Positions 7,774 to 17,530 of a DNA stretch of 47,228 nucleotides are shown in pieces (position 1 is the stretch's first letter; the number at the start of each line of letters is the position of its first letter). The stretch covers positions 1-47,228 of the forward strand of contig NZ_JTDL01000146.1 of the NCBI RefSeq assembly GCF_000802235.1, read 5' to 3'. The stretch comes from Sinomonas humi (lineage in GTDB: Bacteria; Actinomycetota; Actinomycetes; Actinomycetales; Micrococcaceae). Both the position numbers and the translations under genes were made by a program. The notes under the pieces were generated by a model. It searched no databases. It had not been told where the DNA came from and saw only the letters and a list, made by a program, of their open reading frames with translations.

Positions 7774-8990
7774 TGGCGGATCTCCTGCCGGAACACCCGG
7801 ACTTCCTCTGGCGCAATCCCGACCCGAAGCCGTCCTACGACGCCGTCATCGTCGGCGGCGGCGGCCACGGGCTCGCCACGGCGTACTACCTCGCCAAGAA
7901 CCACGGGATGACCAACATCGCCGTGCTCGAGCGCGGCTGGCTCGCGGGCGGGAACATGGCCCGCAACACGACGATCATCCGCTCGAACTACCTCTGGGAC
8001 GAGTCGGCAGCGATCTACGAGCACTCCCTCAAGCTCTGGGAGGAGCTTCCCGAGGAGCTCGAGTACGACTTCCTGTTCAGCCAGCGCGGTGTGCTCAACC
8101 TCGCGCACACGCTTCAGGACGTGCGCGAGTCGGTCCGCCGCGTGAGCGCGAACAAGCTCAACGGGGTCGACGCCGAGTGGCTCGACGTCGACCAGGTCAA
8201 GGAAGTCTGCCCGATCCTGAACACGAGCGACAAGATCCGCTACCCCGTCCTCGGCGGCACGTTCCAGCCCCGAGCGGGCATTGCCAAGCACGATCACGTG
8301 GCGTGGGCCTTCGCCCGCAAGGCCGACGAGCTCGGCGTGGACCTCATCCAGAACTGCGAGGTCACGGGCTTCGTCAAGGACGGCAACCGCGTGGTCGGCG
8401 TCCAGACGAACCGCGGCACGATCAACACCGGAAAGGTCGCCCTCTGCGCTGCGGGCCACTCGAGCGTCCTGGCCAAGATGGCTGGCTTCGACCTTCCGAT
8501 CCAGTCCCACCCGCTCCAGGCGCTCGTCTCGGAGCTCCACGAGATCGTGCACCCGACGGTCGTGATGTCGAACCACGTCCACGTGTATGTTTCTCAGGCT
8601 CACAAGGGCGAGCTCGTCATGGGCGCTGGCATCGACTCGTACAACGGCTACGGCCAGCGGGGTGCGTTCCATGTCATCGAGGAGCAGATGGCCGCCGCGG
8701 TCGAGCTCTTCCCGATCTTCGCCAGGGCGCACCTGCTCCGGACATGGGGCGGCATCGTCGACGTCACGCTCGACGCGTCCCCCATCGTGAGCAAGTCCCC
8801 AATCGAGAACCTCTACGTGAACTGCGGCTGGGGCACCGGCGGCTTCAAGGGCACCCCGGGCGCGGGCTGGACGATGGCGCACACGGTCGCAACAGGCGAG
8901 CCGCACCCGCTCAACGCCCCGTTCTCCCTCGAGCGCTTCGTCACGGGCGCCCTCATCGACGAGCACGGCGCGGCCGCCGTCGCCCACTGA
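7773..8990 (+). CDS. soxB: Sarcosine oxidase subunit beta
   Basis: 405 aa from ATG 7773, overlapping the glyA stop by one base; GTG 7770 directly before is possible. This is the subunit of heterotetrameric sarcosine oxidase that oxidises sarcosine to glycine. A FAD-binding motif [12 protein letters not shown] lies near residues 25-36 and [10 protein letters not shown] follows. His173 in [10 protein letters not shown] is at the position that carries covalent FMN in the corynebacterial enzyme. The C-terminal [14 protein letters not shown] is typical of the DAO fold. Its length equals that of described beta subunits. The subunit order beta-delta-alpha-gamma is canonical. Confidence 0.96.
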   Translation: MADLLPEHPDFLWRNPDPKPSYDAVIVGGGGHGLATAYYLAKNHGMTNIAVLERGWLAGGNMARNTTIIRSNYLWDESAAIYEHSLKLWEELPEELEYDFLFSQRGVLNLAHTLQDVRESVRRVSANKLNGVDAEWLDVDQVKEVCPILNTSDKIRYPVLGGTFQPRAGIAKHDHVAWAFARKADELGVDLIQNCEVTGFVKDGNRVVGVQTNRGTINTGKVALCAAGHSSVLAKMAGFDLPIQSHPLQALVSELHEIVHPTVVMSNHVHVYVSQAHKGELVMGAGIDSYNGYGQRGAFHVIEEQMAAAVELFPIFARAHLLRTWGGIVDVTLDASPIVSKSPIENLYVNCGWGTGGFKGTPGAGWTMAHTVATGEPHPLNAPFSLERFVTGALIDEHGAAAVAH

Positions 8991-9030
8991 GCCCCCAGAC
9001 GCCCAGCTAGACCTACAGAAGGAGCCAGCG

Positions 9031-9321
9031 ATGCTGCTCATCAGCTGCCCGAATTGCGGGCCCCGCGACGAGACCGAGTTCCACTACGGCGGTCAGGCCC
9101 ACGTCGCCTACCCGGAGGACCCCAACGCCCTCACCGACGAGGAATGGGGCCGCTACCTCTTCTATCGCGAGAACCCCAAGGGCCTCTTTGCAGAGCGCTG
9201 GGTCCACTCCAGCGGTTGCCGGAAGTGGTTCAACGCCGTTCGCGATACCGCTACGTACCGCATCGCCGCGGTCTACCGCATGGGCGAGACCCAGCCGAGT
9301 GTTACAGGAGGAGCCAAATGA
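9031..9321 (+). CDS. soxD: Sarcosine oxidase subunit delta
   Basis: 96 aa from ATG 9031 with a clear AGAAGGAG site upstream. It is the small zinc-binding subunit that packs between alpha and beta of the oxidase. The zinc ligands known from solved structures are all present at the same numbers: Cys6 and Cys9 in ISCPNCG, and His59 and Cys63 in HSSGC. The stop overlaps the soxA start by four bases (ATGA), pointing to coupled translation. Confidence 0.95.
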   Translation: MLLISCPNCGPRDETEFHYGGQAHVAYPEDPNALTDEEWGRYLFYRENPKGLFAERWVHSSGCRKWFNAVRDTATYRIAAVYRMGETQPSVTGGAK

Positions 9322-12236
9322 GCCGCCAACCGTTCCGCCTCCGCCAGGGCGGCCGTGTCGACCGCTCGACCGAGCTCGAGTTCACCGTCGACGGCCGCGC
9401 CTACACGGGGCACCCGGGGGACACGCTCGCGTCGGCGCTGCTGGCCGCCGGCGTCATCGAGACCGCGCCGTCGCTCTACTTGAACCGGCCCCGCGGCATC
9501 GTCGCCGCAGGCGTCGAGGAGCCCAATGCGCTCGTGAAGCTCCGTCGGCCCGGCCAGTCGACCACGGAGTCGATGCTTCCGGCGACGACGGTTGAGCTCG
9601 TCGAAGGCCTCGAGGCCGAGTACCTCTCGGGTCTCGGCCAGCTCGACCCCGAAGAGGACACGTCCGTCTACGACAAGAAGTACGTCCACACCGACGTCCT
9701 CGTCGTCGGCGCAGGCCCCGCCGGGCTCGCCGCGGCCCGCGAAGCCGCTGCCACGGGTGCGCGCGTCATCCTTATCGACGATCAGCCCGAGCTCGGTGGA
9801 TCGCTCCTCGCGGAGCAGGAGGCGACGGTAGCCGGAGCACCGGCCCTCGAGTGGGTCGCCACAGTGCGTGCAGAGCTCGACGCCGCCCCGGAGGCCACGG
9901 TCCTGACTCGCACCAACGCGTTCGGCAGCTACGACTCCAACTACGTCATCGCGCTCGAGAACCGCACCGATCACCTTGGCGCGCAGGCTGGGGGCCCCGA
10001 GTTCGACGGCGTCTCGCGGCAGCGGCTGTGGCACATCCGTGCGCAGCAGGTCGTCCTCGCGACGGGAGCCCACGAGCGTCCGATCGTCTTTCGCAACAAC
10101 GACCGCCCGGGCGTCATGCTTGCCTCCGCGGTCCGCACCTACCTGAACCGCTACGGCGTGGCGGCAGGCTCGCGCGTCGTCGTCTCGACGACGAACGACA
10201 GCGTGTACCCGCTCGTCGCCGAGCTCACCCGGGCGGGCCTCCAGGTGGCCGCCGTCGCGGACGCCCGCCCCGAGCTCTCCTCCGCCGCCGAGGCAGCGAA
10301 GTCGGCCGGCGTCGTCGTGCTCTCCGGCGCGACCGTCGTAGACACTGCCGGCAGCCCGCGCGTCGCCTCCGCACGGATTCGCCGGATTGACGACGACGGG
10401 ACCCCCACCGGGCCTACCCAGGAGATCGCCTGCGATCTCGTCGCGGTCTCGGGCGGGTGGAGCCCCGTGGTCCACCTGCACAGCCAGCGTCAGGGCAAGA
10501 TCCGCTGGGACGACGACCTCGCGGCGTTCGTGCCGTCGGGGGCCGTCGAGGGCCAGCAGATTATCGGTGCGGCCCGCGGCAGCTTCGCGCTCGAGGACTG
10601 CCTCGTCGAGGGCACGAACGCGGGCGCCGTCGCGGGGTTCAACGCGGGCTTTGTCAACGAGGGCGGCGCGCACGCGATCGCCGTCGCCGGCACCGCCTTG
10701 CACGTGACCGGCAAGACTCGCCCGCTCTGGGTGGTCCGGGGCGAGGACGGCAGTCTCGATGGGCTCGACGAGCACTTCGTGGACCTCCAGCGCGACCAGA
10801 CCGTCAAGGACATCCTCCGCGCGACCGGTGCTGGGATGCGCAGCGTCGAGCACGTCAAGCGGTACACGTCGATCAGCACCGCGAACGACCAGGGCAAGAC
10901 CTCGGGCGTCAACGCCATCGGCGTCATCGCGGCAGCGCTCAACAACGGGGCAACCCCCGGCGAGATCGGCACGACGACGTACCGGGCCCCGTACGCGCCG
11001 GTGGCCTTCGCGGCCCTCGCCGGCCGCGAGCGTGGTGAGCTCTTCGACCCGGCTCGCCTCACGTCGATCCACCCGTGGCACGTCGAGCACGGCGCAGAGT
11101 TCGAGATCGTGGGCCAGTGGCTGAGGCCTTGGTACTACCCGCAGCCCGGCGAGGCGATGGACGACGCCGTGCTCCGCGAGTGCGCGGCGGTCCGCACCTC
11201 GGTGGGCATGATGGACGCGACGACCCTCGGCAAGATCGAGGTCTGGGGCAAGGATGCGGGCGAGTTCCTCAACCGGATCTACACAAACGCGTTCAAGAAG
11301 CTCGCGCCAGGCTCGGCACGCTACGGCGTCATGTGCACCCCGGACGGGATGATCTTCGACGACGGCGTCACCCTCCGCGTCGAGGAGAACCGCTACTTCA
11401 TGACGACGACGACGGGCGGCGCCGCGCGCGTCCTCGACTGGCTCGAGGAGTGGCACCAGACCGAGTGGCCCGGGCTCGACGTGAACTTCACGTCCGTCAC
11501 CGAGCAGTGGACGACGGTCGCCGTTGTCGGCCCGAAGTCCCGCGCGGTCATCGCCAAGATCGCGCCGGAGCTCGATGTCGACAACGAGGCGTTCCCGTTC
11601 ATGACGTTCCGCGAGACGACCCTCGCCTCGGGCATCCCGGCCCGCGTCTGCCGCATCTCCTTCTCCGGCGAGCTGGCCTTCGAGGTCAACGTCTCCGGCT
11701 GGTACGGCCAGCAGGTCTGGGAGGACATCTTCGCGGCCGGTGAGGAGTTCGGCATCACCCCCTACGGCACCGAGACGATGCACGTGCTCCGCGCCGAGAA
11801 GGGCTACCCGATCGTCGGCCAGGACACCGACGGGACGGTGACCCCGCAGGACGCCGGCATGGAGTGGATCGTCTCGAAGGCGAAGGACTTCATCGGCAAG
11901 CGCTCCTACTCCCGTGCGGACAGCGCGCGCACCGACCGCAAGCACCTCGTCTCGCTCCTGCCCGTGGACCCGGCGTTCCGGCTCCCCGAGGGGACCCAGC
12001 TCGTCGAGTCGGGGATCAGCGTGAACCCGGCCTACGGCCCCGTGCCGATGCTCGGCCACGTGACGTCGAGCTACCACTCGGCAGCGCTCGGGCGCTCCTT
12101 CGCGCTCGCCCTCATCAAGAACGGCCGGAACCGAATCGGCCAGACCCTCGTCGCCCCCGTGGGCAACCAGCTCGTCGACGTCGTCGTCGCCGACACCGTC
12201 CTCTACGACCCGGAAGGGAAGCGCCGTGATGGCTGA
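9318..12236 (+). CDS. soxA: Sarcosine oxidase subunit alpha
   Basis: 972 aa from ATG 9318 (GGAGGAG eight bases upstream), matching the usual 960-970 aa. The N-terminal ferredoxin-like part has [17 protein letters not shown] dinucleotide-binding domain begins with [18 protein letters not shown] near residue 122. The C-terminal ~370 residues are an aminomethyltransferase (GcvT)-like folate domain starting around [20 protein letters not shown], which passes the oxidised methyl of sarcosine to THF to give methylene-THF. The frame is open far upstream of 9318, but that part belongs to soxD in another frame. Confidence 0.96.
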   Translation: MSRQPFRLRQGGRVDRSTELEFTVDGRAYTGHPGDTLASALLAAGVIETAPSLYLNRPRGIVAAGVEEPNALVKLRRPGQSTTESMLPATTVELVEGLEAEYLSGLGQLDPEEDTSVYDKKYVHTDVLVVGAGPAGLAAAREAAATGARVILIDDQPELGGSLLAEQEATVAGAPALEWVATVRAELDAAPEATVLTRTNAFGSYDSNYVIALENRTDHLGAQAGGPEFDGVSRQRLWHIRAQQVVLATGAHERPIVFRNNDRPGVMLASAVRTYLNRYGVAAGSRVVVSTTNDSVYPLVAELTRAGLQVAAVADARPELSSAAEAAKSAGVVVLSGATVVDTAGSPRVASARIRRIDDDGTPTGPTQEIACDLVAVSGGWSPVVHLHSQRQGKIRWDDDLAAFVPSGAVEGQQIIGAARGSFALEDCLVEGTNAGAVAGFNAGFVNEGGAHAIAVAGTALHVTGKTRPLWVVRGEDGSLDGLDEHFVDLQRDQTVKDILRATGAGMRSVEHVKRYTSISTANDQGKTSGVNAIGVIAAALNNGATPGEIGTTTYRAPYAPVAFAALAGRERGELFDPARLTSIHPWHVEHGAEFEIVGQWLRPWYYPQPGEAMDDAVLRECAAVRTSVGMMDATTLGKIEVWGKDAGEFLNRIYTNAFKKLAPGSARYGVMCTPDGMIFDDGVTLRVEENRYFMTTTTGGAARVLDWLEEWHQTEWPGLDVNFTSVTEQWTTVAVVGPKSRAVIAKIAPELDVDNEAFPFMTFRETTLASGIPARVCRISFSGELAFEVNVSGWYGQQVWEDIFAAGEEFGITPYGTETMHVLRAEKGYPIVGQDTDGTVTPQDAGMEWIVSKAKDFIGKRSYSRADSARTDRKHLVSLLPVDPAFRLPEGTQLVESGISVNPAYGPVPMLGHVTSSYHSAALGRSFALALIKNGRNRIGQTLVAPVGNQLVDVVVADTVLYDPEGKRRDG

Positions 12237-12888
12237 GCACACCCTCATCGCCCCTATCACTGAGCAGCGCGCCACTGAGCTGCGCCGCAGCCCCGCCGAG
12301 CACCTTGCCGCCCAGTTCGCGGCGGCCGAGGTGACCGGCCCGCACAGCCTCGCGCTGCGCGAGGTGCCGTTCCGCACGATGGTCGGCCTCCGGGTCGTCC
12401 CGGGCACGGACGCCGCCCGCCGGGTCGAGGAGCTCCTCGGCACGCCTCTGCCTGGCAGGTGCGGGGGCGTCGCCATCTGTTTAGGCAATTCCGTCGCAGC
12501 CGGCTCTTCTGTCCTGTGGCTCGGGCCGGACGAGTTCCTCGTCGTCTCCCCTTTGGGCAGCACGGTCGGCCCTGCTGAGGCGACCGCCCGCTTGGTCGAG
12601 GCGCTCGGCACCGACCCGGGCTCCGCCGTCGACCTCTCCGCAAACCGCACGACGTTCGAGCTTGCGGGGAAGGCGGCCCGCGACGTGCTCGAGAAGGGCT
12701 GCGCGCTCGATCTCCACCCGCGTGCGTTCGCCGTCGGCTCCGCGTACGTCACGCAGCTCGGGCCGGTGCCCGTCCTGCTCTGGAAGACGGGGAGCGAGAC
12801 GTGGGAGATCTTCCCGCGCGCCTCGTTCGCCGACTACCTCGGCCGCTGGCTCCTTGACGCGATGCGTGAATTCCATGGCGCCCGCTGA
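12229..12888 (+). CDS. soxG: Sarcosine oxidase subunit gamma
   Basis: 219 aa from ATG 12229, overlapping the soxA stop by 8 bp; GTG 12226 is also in frame. The gamma subunit resembles the C-terminal GcvT-like half of alpha and completes the folate site. Supporting segments are [43 protein letters not shown] and [20 protein letters not shown]. The length is within the 200-220 aa usual for gamma. purU starts 14 bp before its stop. Confidence 0.94.
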   Translation: MAEHTLIAPITEQRATELRRSPAEHLAAQFAAAEVTGPHSLALREVPFRTMVGLRVVPGTDAARRVEELLGTPLPGRCGGVAICLGNSVAAGSSVLWLGPDEFLVVSPLGSTVGPAEATARLVEALGTDPGSAVDLSANRTTFELAGKAARDVLEKGCALDLHPRAFAVGSAYVTQLGPVPVLLWKTGSETWEIFPRASFADYLGRWLLDAMREFHGAR

Positions 12889-13714
12889 GTACGTCCTCAC
12901 CCTCGACTGCCCGGAGAGGCCCGGGATCGTGTACGCGGTCTCGGGCTTCCTGGCCCAGCACGGCTGCAACATCCTCGACATCAAGCAGTACGGCGACCGG
13001 CGCGGCGGGCACTTCTACATGCGCGTGCACTTCGAGGCGCCCGGTCGGCTCGAGTCGGAGTTCGGCCCGATCGCCCACGAGTTCAGGATGACGTGGCAGC
13101 TGCGGCCGGCGGGGGAGAAGACCCGGGTGCTGCTCATGGTGTCGAAGTTCGGGCACTGCCTCAACGACCTGCTCTTCCGGGCGCGGATCGGCGAGCTGCC
13201 TGTCGAGATCGTCGCGGTCGTGTCCAACCACGAGGACCACCGCGGCCTGGTCGAGTGGCACGGCATCCCGTACCACCACATCCCTGTCACCGCCGAGTCC
13301 AAGCCCGAGGCGGAGGCAAAGCTCCTGGCCCTCGTCGACAGCTACGGGGTGGAGCTCGTGGTGCTTGCGCGCTACATGCAGGTGCTCAGCGACGCGCTTG
13401 CGACCCGCATGACCGGCCGTGTGATCAACATCCACCACTCGTTCCTGCCCTCGTTCAAGGGCGCGAAGCCGTACCACCAGGCGTGGGAGCGCGGGGTCAA
13501 GACGGTGGGCGCGACCGCGCACTACGTCAACGCCGAGCTCGACGAGGGGCCGATCATCGCCCAGCAGGTCATCGAGGTCGACCACACGCACTCGCCCGAG
13601 GACCTCGTTGCCGTCGGACGAGACGCCGAGTGCAAGGCGCTCAGCAATGCGGTGCGCTGGCACTGCGAGGGGCGGGTCATCCTGAACGGCAACCGCACCG
13701 TGGTGCTCCGCTGA
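12875..13714 (+). CDS. purU: Formyltetrahydrofolate deformylase
   Basis: 279 aa from ATG 12875 inside the end of soxG. It hydrolyses 10-formyl-THF to THF and formate, freeing THF for the methyl groups entering from sarcosine. The N-terminal ACT domain ([20 protein letters not shown]) binds regulatory amino acids in E. coli PurU. The formyltransferase-fold domain starts near residue 85 with [18 protein letters not shown]. Catalytic elements are visible: [17 protein letters not shown] (Asn, His) and [12 protein letters not shown] (Asp). purU in sox operons is a known arrangement in Arthrobacter and Corynebacterium. Confidence 0.96.
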   Translation: MAPAEYVLTLDCPERPGIVYAVSGFLAQHGCNILDIKQYGDRRGGHFYMRVHFEAPGRLESEFGPIAHEFRMTWQLRPAGEKTRVLLMVSKFGHCLNDLLFRARIGELPVEIVAVVSNHEDHRGLVEWHGIPYHHIPVTAESKPEAEAKLLALVDSYGVELVVLARYMQVLSDALATRMTGRVINIHHSFLPSFKGAKPYHQAWERGVKTVGATAHYVNAELDEGPIIAQQVIEVDHTHSPEDLVAVGRDAECKALSNAVRWHCEGRVILNGNRTVVLR

Positions 13715-13730
13715 GGGAAGGAGGCCGGTT

Positions 13731-15107
13731 ATGGCACTGAGCGCACTCGACATGTTCTCCGTGGGCATCGGCCCGTCGTCGTCGCACACGGTCGGGCCCA
13801 TGCGGGCGGCGGTCCTGTTCACGGATGGCCTGCGCGCTGCGGGGGTGCTGGGCGCCGTCGAACGCGTCCAGGCCGAGCTGTTCGGCTCGCTGGGTGCGAC
13901 CGGGCACGGGCACGGCTCGGACAAAGCCGTGATCCTAGGCCTTCAGGGCGAGCGGCCCGAGACCGTCGACACGGACACCGCCGACGCCCGTGTGGCCCAG
14001 GCCGGGGCCGAGGGGAAGCTGCTGCTCGCGGGGGAGCGGTACATCGCGTTCACCCGAAGCGAGGACGTCGTGATGCACCGGAGGCGTTCGCTCCCAGCTC
14101 ACCCCAATGGGATGGTCTTCAGGGCGTACGACGGCGCGGGGCAGCTTCTGCGGGAAGGCACCTTCTACTCGGTGGGCGGCGGGTTCGTCGTCGACGAGTC
14201 TGCGGTCGGCGCGGACCGGATCGTCCAGGACTCGACGCCGCTGCCGTACCCGTTCACGACGGGGGCGGAGCTGCTCGCCCACTGCGGCCGCGAGGGCAAG
14301 CGTGTCAGCGACATCATGCTCGCCAACGAGCTGTCCTGGCGTACTGAGGAGGAACTCCGCGCCGAGCTCCTGCATATCTGGGCGGTGATGCAGGAATGCG
14401 TGCGCAACGGCTGCACGCGAACCGAGAAGCTCCTCCCCGGGGGGCTCAAGGTCCCGCGGCGTGCGCCCAAGCTGCTCGCCGACCTTGAGGCGGCGAACGA
14501 TCAGACCGACCCCATCCGAGCGATGGACTGGGTCAACCTGTTCGCGCTCGCGGTCAACGAGGAGAACGCATCGGGCGGTCGGATCGTCACCGCGCCGACG
14601 AACGGGGCGGCGGGGATCGTTCCCGCCGTCCTGCACTACTACATGACGTTCGTTCCCGGAGCGGACGACGACGGCGTCGTGCGCTTCCTGCTCACGGCGG
14701 CGGCCGTGGGGATCCTGTTCAAGGAGAACGCCTCGATCTCGGGCGCCGAGGTCGGGTGTCAGGGCGAGGTGGGCTCGGCGTGTGCGATGGCGGCCGGCGG
14801 CCTCTGCGAGGTCCTGGGCGGGACGCCTGAGCAGGTCGAGAACGCTGCCGAGATCGGCATCGAGCACAATCTCGGGCTGACGTGCGATCCGGTGGGCGGC
14901 CTCGTGCAGATTCCGTGCATCGAGCGGAACGCCGTCGCGAGCAACAAGGCCATCAACGCCGCGCGGATCGCGCTGCGCGGGGATGGCAGCCACAAGGTCT
15001 CCCTCGACAAGGCCATCAAGACCATGCGCGAGACCGGGGCGGACATGAAGATCAAGTACAAGGAGACATCACGCGGCGGGCTCGCCGTGAACGTCATCGA
15101 GTGCTGA
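13731..15107 (+). CDS. sdaA: L-serine ammonia-lyase (iron-sulfur type)
   Basis: 458 aa, single-chain type, from ATG 13731 behind GGGAAGGAGG. It converts L-serine to pyruvate and ammonia. The N-terminal beta domain has [17 protein letters not shown]. The alpha domain holds the cluster cysteines in [14 protein letters not shown] and [14 protein letters not shown]. It closes the path sarcosine, glycine, serine, pyruvate begun by the upstream genes, with a 16-bp gap after purU. Confidence 0.96.
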   Translation: MALSALDMFSVGIGPSSSHTVGPMRAAVLFTDGLRAAGVLGAVERVQAELFGSLGATGHGHGSDKAVILGLQGERPETVDTDTADARVAQAGAEGKLLLAGERYIAFTRSEDVVMHRRRSLPAHPNGMVFRAYDGAGQLLREGTFYSVGGGFVVDESAVGADRIVQDSTPLPYPFTTGAELLAHCGREGKRVSDIMLANELSWRTEEELRAELLHIWAVMQECVRNGCTRTEKLLPGGLKVPRRAPKLLADLEAANDQTDPIRAMDWVNLFALAVNEENASGGRIVTAPTNGAAGIVPAVLHYYMTFVPGADDDGVVRFLLTAAAVGILFKENASISGAEVGCQGEVGSACAMAAGGLCEVLGGTPEQVENAAEIGIEHNLGLTCDPVGGLVQIPCIERNAVASNKAINAARIALRGDGSHKVSLDKAIKTMRETGADMKIKYKETSRGGLAVNVIEC

Positions 15108-15120
15108 GGGGGAGTTCTGC

Positions 15121-15345
15121 ATGCGGCAGACAACCGTGGTCAAGACGCGGACCGGCCGCGGCCGGCGTGACGACTGGTCGCAGCTGGTCGGTCGTACTGT
15201 CGAGGTGTGGTTCCAGGGCGAGCAGGTCGCAACGGGTGTTGTAGACCTTGCCGCCTCGGACGACACCGTGCTCTGGCTCGCAGCCCAAGGGATCCAGCGC
15301 CGGAAGCTCTACGACAAGCTCGCGGGGTACGAGGTGTGGGCGTAG
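15121..15345 (+). CDS. Small conserved-looking hypothetical protein
   Basis: 74 aa from ATG 15121 with GAGGGGGAG upstream, 13 bp after the sdaA stop, so probably the last gene of the operon. The N-terminus is basic (RTGRGRRDDW). The middle reads GRTVEVWFQGEQVATGVVD, suggesting a small beta-barrel (SH3-like or LSm-like) fold, and the end reads RRKLYDKLAGYEVWA. No family recognised and no catalytic residue obvious. Confidence 0.65.
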   Translation: MRQTTVVKTRTGRGRRDDWSQLVGRTVEVWFQGEQVATGVVDLAASDDTVLWLAAQGIQRRKLYDKLAGYEVWA

Positions 15346-15484
15346 GAGCGGCGACACCCCGGAGAAGGCCGCTGCCCCTTTCCTTGCGTTTGTCCAGCTT
15401 CGCTGAGGGTATTGATTTCGCACGACGCCTGACTACCGCGTGTGGCCGTCCGGCCGTCCCTTGTGGCGATGAAAGCGGGTAAAG

Positions 15485-16405
15485 GTGGCAGAACACGTGC
15501 GGGGCGCTCATTCTCTGGGTGCCAGCTCGCTCGGCGGGAGATACAGGCTTCTTGAGAAGATCGGAGCGGGCTCGATGGCAGTCGTCCATCGAGCCTTCGA
15601 CGAGTTCCTGGAGCGCGAGGTCGCAGTCAAGCTCATCCACTCGACCGCTGCGGACGAGGCGGAGCTGCGACGCAGCGACGTCGAGGTCGAGCTCCTCGCA
15701 CGGCTCAGCCACCCGGGGCTCGTGACGCTGCTCGATGCCGGGGCTGAGTGGACGGCAGAGGGTGTGCCGCGCATCTTCCTCGTCATGGAGCTCGTCTCGG
15801 GCCCCGACCTGCGGTCGCGGCTCAAGGAGGGCCCCCTCCCGGCGACCCGAGCGGCCGAGATCGGCCACGATCTCGCGGAGGCGCTCGGCTACATCCACGA
15901 CAAGGGAGTGGTGCACCGGGACGTCAAGCCCGCGAACATCCTCCTGCTGGACGACGCCGTCAAGGGCACGCGTGCGCACGCGAAGCTCACGGATTTCGGC
16001 ATCGCGCGGATGACGGAATCGGTCCTCACGCTCGAAGACGCCGTCTCCGGCACACCCGCCTACTTGAGCCCCGAGCAGGTGCGCGGAGACGTGGCCAGCC
16101 CCGCGAGCGACATCTATTCGCTCGGGCTCGTCCTCCTGCAGTGCCTCACCGGCGAGCTCGCCTTCCCCGGCGCCCCGCTCGAGAGCGCAATGCGCCGGCT
16201 CACGCAAGGACCGCCGATTCCCGACGTGGTAGACCCGCTCTGGCGCGAGCTCGTCGTCGGGATGACTGCCTTGGACCCAGCCCAAAGGCTCACTGCCGTC
16301 GAGGCTGCCGCCTCGCTCTACCGGCTTGCCGCGCTGGGCACCGTCGGCGCACTCGCGCCGTTGGGCCAGCCCCTGAACCTGGCTGCTCAGCCAGCCGCGA
16401 GCTGA
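15485..16405 (+). CDS. Ser/Thr protein kinase, cytosolic
   Basis: 306 aa from GTG 15485; the ribosome site is weak. A complete eukaryotic-like kinase domain fills most of the protein: glycine loop GAGSMAVVHRA, VAVKLI lysine, HRDVKPANILLL catalytic loop, TDFGIARM metal-binding loop, GTPAYLSPEQV activation segment, SDIYSLGLVLL. Only about 20 residues follow the domain. There is no transmembrane helix, PASTA or other sensor module, unlike PknB. The target is unknown. Its 3' end overlaps the convergent HAD gene by 19 bp. Confidence 0.92.
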   Translation: MAEHVRGAHSLGASSLGGRYRLLEKIGAGSMAVVHRAFDEFLEREVAVKLIHSTAADEAELRRSDVEVELLARLSHPGLVTLLDAGAEWTAEGVPRIFLVMELVSGPDLRSRLKEGPLPATRAAEIGHDLAEALGYIHDKGVVHRDVKPANILLLDDAVKGTRAHAKLTDFGIARMTESVLTLEDAVSGTPAYLSPEQVRGDVASPASDIYSLGLVLLQCLTGELAFPGAPLESAMRRLTQGPPIPDVVDPLWRELVVGMTALDPAQRLTAVEAAASLYRLAALGTVGALAPLGQPLNLAAQPAAS

Positions 16406-17067
16406 CCGAGCAGGCTCGTCGCGAAGGCCTCGAGGAGCTTGTCCGGGCCGGTGTAGACCTCGGCTGCCCCGGCTTCCTTCAACTCGGCCTCGCTGGTTCC
16501 TCCGCACGTGACGGCGATCGTGGGGATGTCCAGCTTCGAGGCTGCGTACACGTCCCAGACGGAGTCGCCGACGTACACGACATCCTCCGCGCGGAGGTCT
16601 CCTGCTTCCAGGGCCGCGACGAGGATGTCCGGCGCGGGCTTGCTCTCCTCGGCGTCCGAGGAGCTGGTCGCTGCAGTGATCGCGTCGTCGGCGTCGAGCG
16701 CCCTCCGCAGCACACGGAGTTCGCGCTCGCGAGCCGAAGAGGCCAGCACGACGGCGAGTCCCGCCTCGGCGCACTTCCGCACGAGGCCGCGGGCGCCGTC
16801 GAACGCTACCAGCGAAGGCCAATAGGTGCCGAAGACGGCGCCGTGGGTCGCCTTGAGCTCGGCATCCTCGCTCTCGTCGCGGTCCTCGCCCAGCAGATGG
16901 GCAATGAGCTTGTCGCCGCCCATCCCCACGGCGCGGTGGATCGCGGACATCGGGACCTTGTGCTCGAACTGCCGGAAGGCCTCCCACCACGCGAGAGCGT
17001 GGAAATAGCTCGAGTCGATGAGCGTTCCGTCGACATCGAAGAGCACTCCGCGCGTTTGTGCGTCCAT
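16387..17067 (-). CDS. HAD-superfamily phosphatase, phosphoglycolate phosphatase-like
   Basis: 226 aa from the ATG ending at 17067 (MDAQTRGVLFDVDGT). All four HAD motifs are visible: DVDGTLIDS with nucleophile Asp; VVLASSARE; the lysine in ESKPAPDI; and VYVGDSVWDVYAA with the metal-binding acids. A helical cap lies between motifs I and II, as in subfamily I enzymes. The substrate cannot be told from sequence; small sugar phosphates or phosphoglycolate are common in this group. The frame is open upstream to 17454, but that part is antisense to the next gene. Confidence 0.9.
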   Translation of the reverse strand: MDAQTRGVLFDVDGTLIDSSYFHALAWWEAFRQFEHKVPMSAIHRAVGMGGDKLIAHLLGEDRDESEDAELKATHGAVFGTYWPSLVAFDGARGLVRKCAEAGLAVVLASSARERELRVLRRALDADDAITAATSSSDAEESKPAPDILVAALEAGDLRAEDVVYVGDSVWDVYAASKLDIPTIAVTCGGTSEAELKEAGAAEVYTGPDKLLEAFATSLLGQLAAG

Positions 17068-17140
17068 CCGTTCCGCCTTCCGTCCTCGGGGTAATGCTCC
17101 AGTGCCCGAACCCCAGCAACTCAAACGCAAGGAGGATGCC

Positions 17141-17530
17141 ATGGCAGACAAGAACCAGGACGGCGGCGTGCGCAAAGGGAGTGAAAGCTCGGATTCGCTC
17201 AAGTATTCGCAGGAGATCAAGTCTCCCGACGACAAGCCCGAGCGCGAGGGGCGGAGCCTCGTCACCACGAACCACGACGTCATCCGGCAGTGGGCAGAGG
17301 AACGCGACGGCACCCCAGCCACCGTGGAGGGGACCGAGCACGGTGACCACCTTGGCGTCCTGCGGATCGACTTCGGCGCCAAGAACGACAAGCTCCGGCA
17401 CATCGACTGGGACGAATGGTTCGCGACATTCGACGAGCGCAAGCTGAACTTCATCTATCAGGAGCAGCGCAGCGACGGCACCCAGTCGAACTTCTTCCAA
17501 CTGGAGAATCCGAACCGGGAAGACGCCTAG
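17141..17530 (+). CDS. Hypothetical protein, acidic and hydrophilic
   Basis: 129 aa from ATG 17141 with a strong AAGGAGG site. The first ~45 residues are polar and probably disordered. The rest is well structured: TNHDVIRQWAEERDGTPATV, HGDHLGVLRIDF, LRHIDWDEWFATFDERKL, NFIYQEQRSDGTQSNFF. It looks like a small actinobacterial family sometimes loosely labelled glucan-branching-enzyme-related, but I see no catalytic features supporting that. Divergent from the HAD gene by 73 bp; the last 4 bp overlap the convergent HNH gene. Confidence 0.75.
   Translation: MADKNQDGGVRKGSESSDSLKYSQEIKSPDDKPEREGRSLVTTNHDVIRQWAEERDGTPATVEGTEHGDHLGVLRIDFGAKNDKLRHIDWDEWFATFDERKLNFIYQEQRSDGTQSNFFQLENPNREDA

Noticed and set aside
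9273-12752. Very long minus-strand open frame
   Set aside because: It is the antisense shadow of soxA/soxG in GC-rich DNA; its translation is low-complexity Arg/Asp/Val with no family features.
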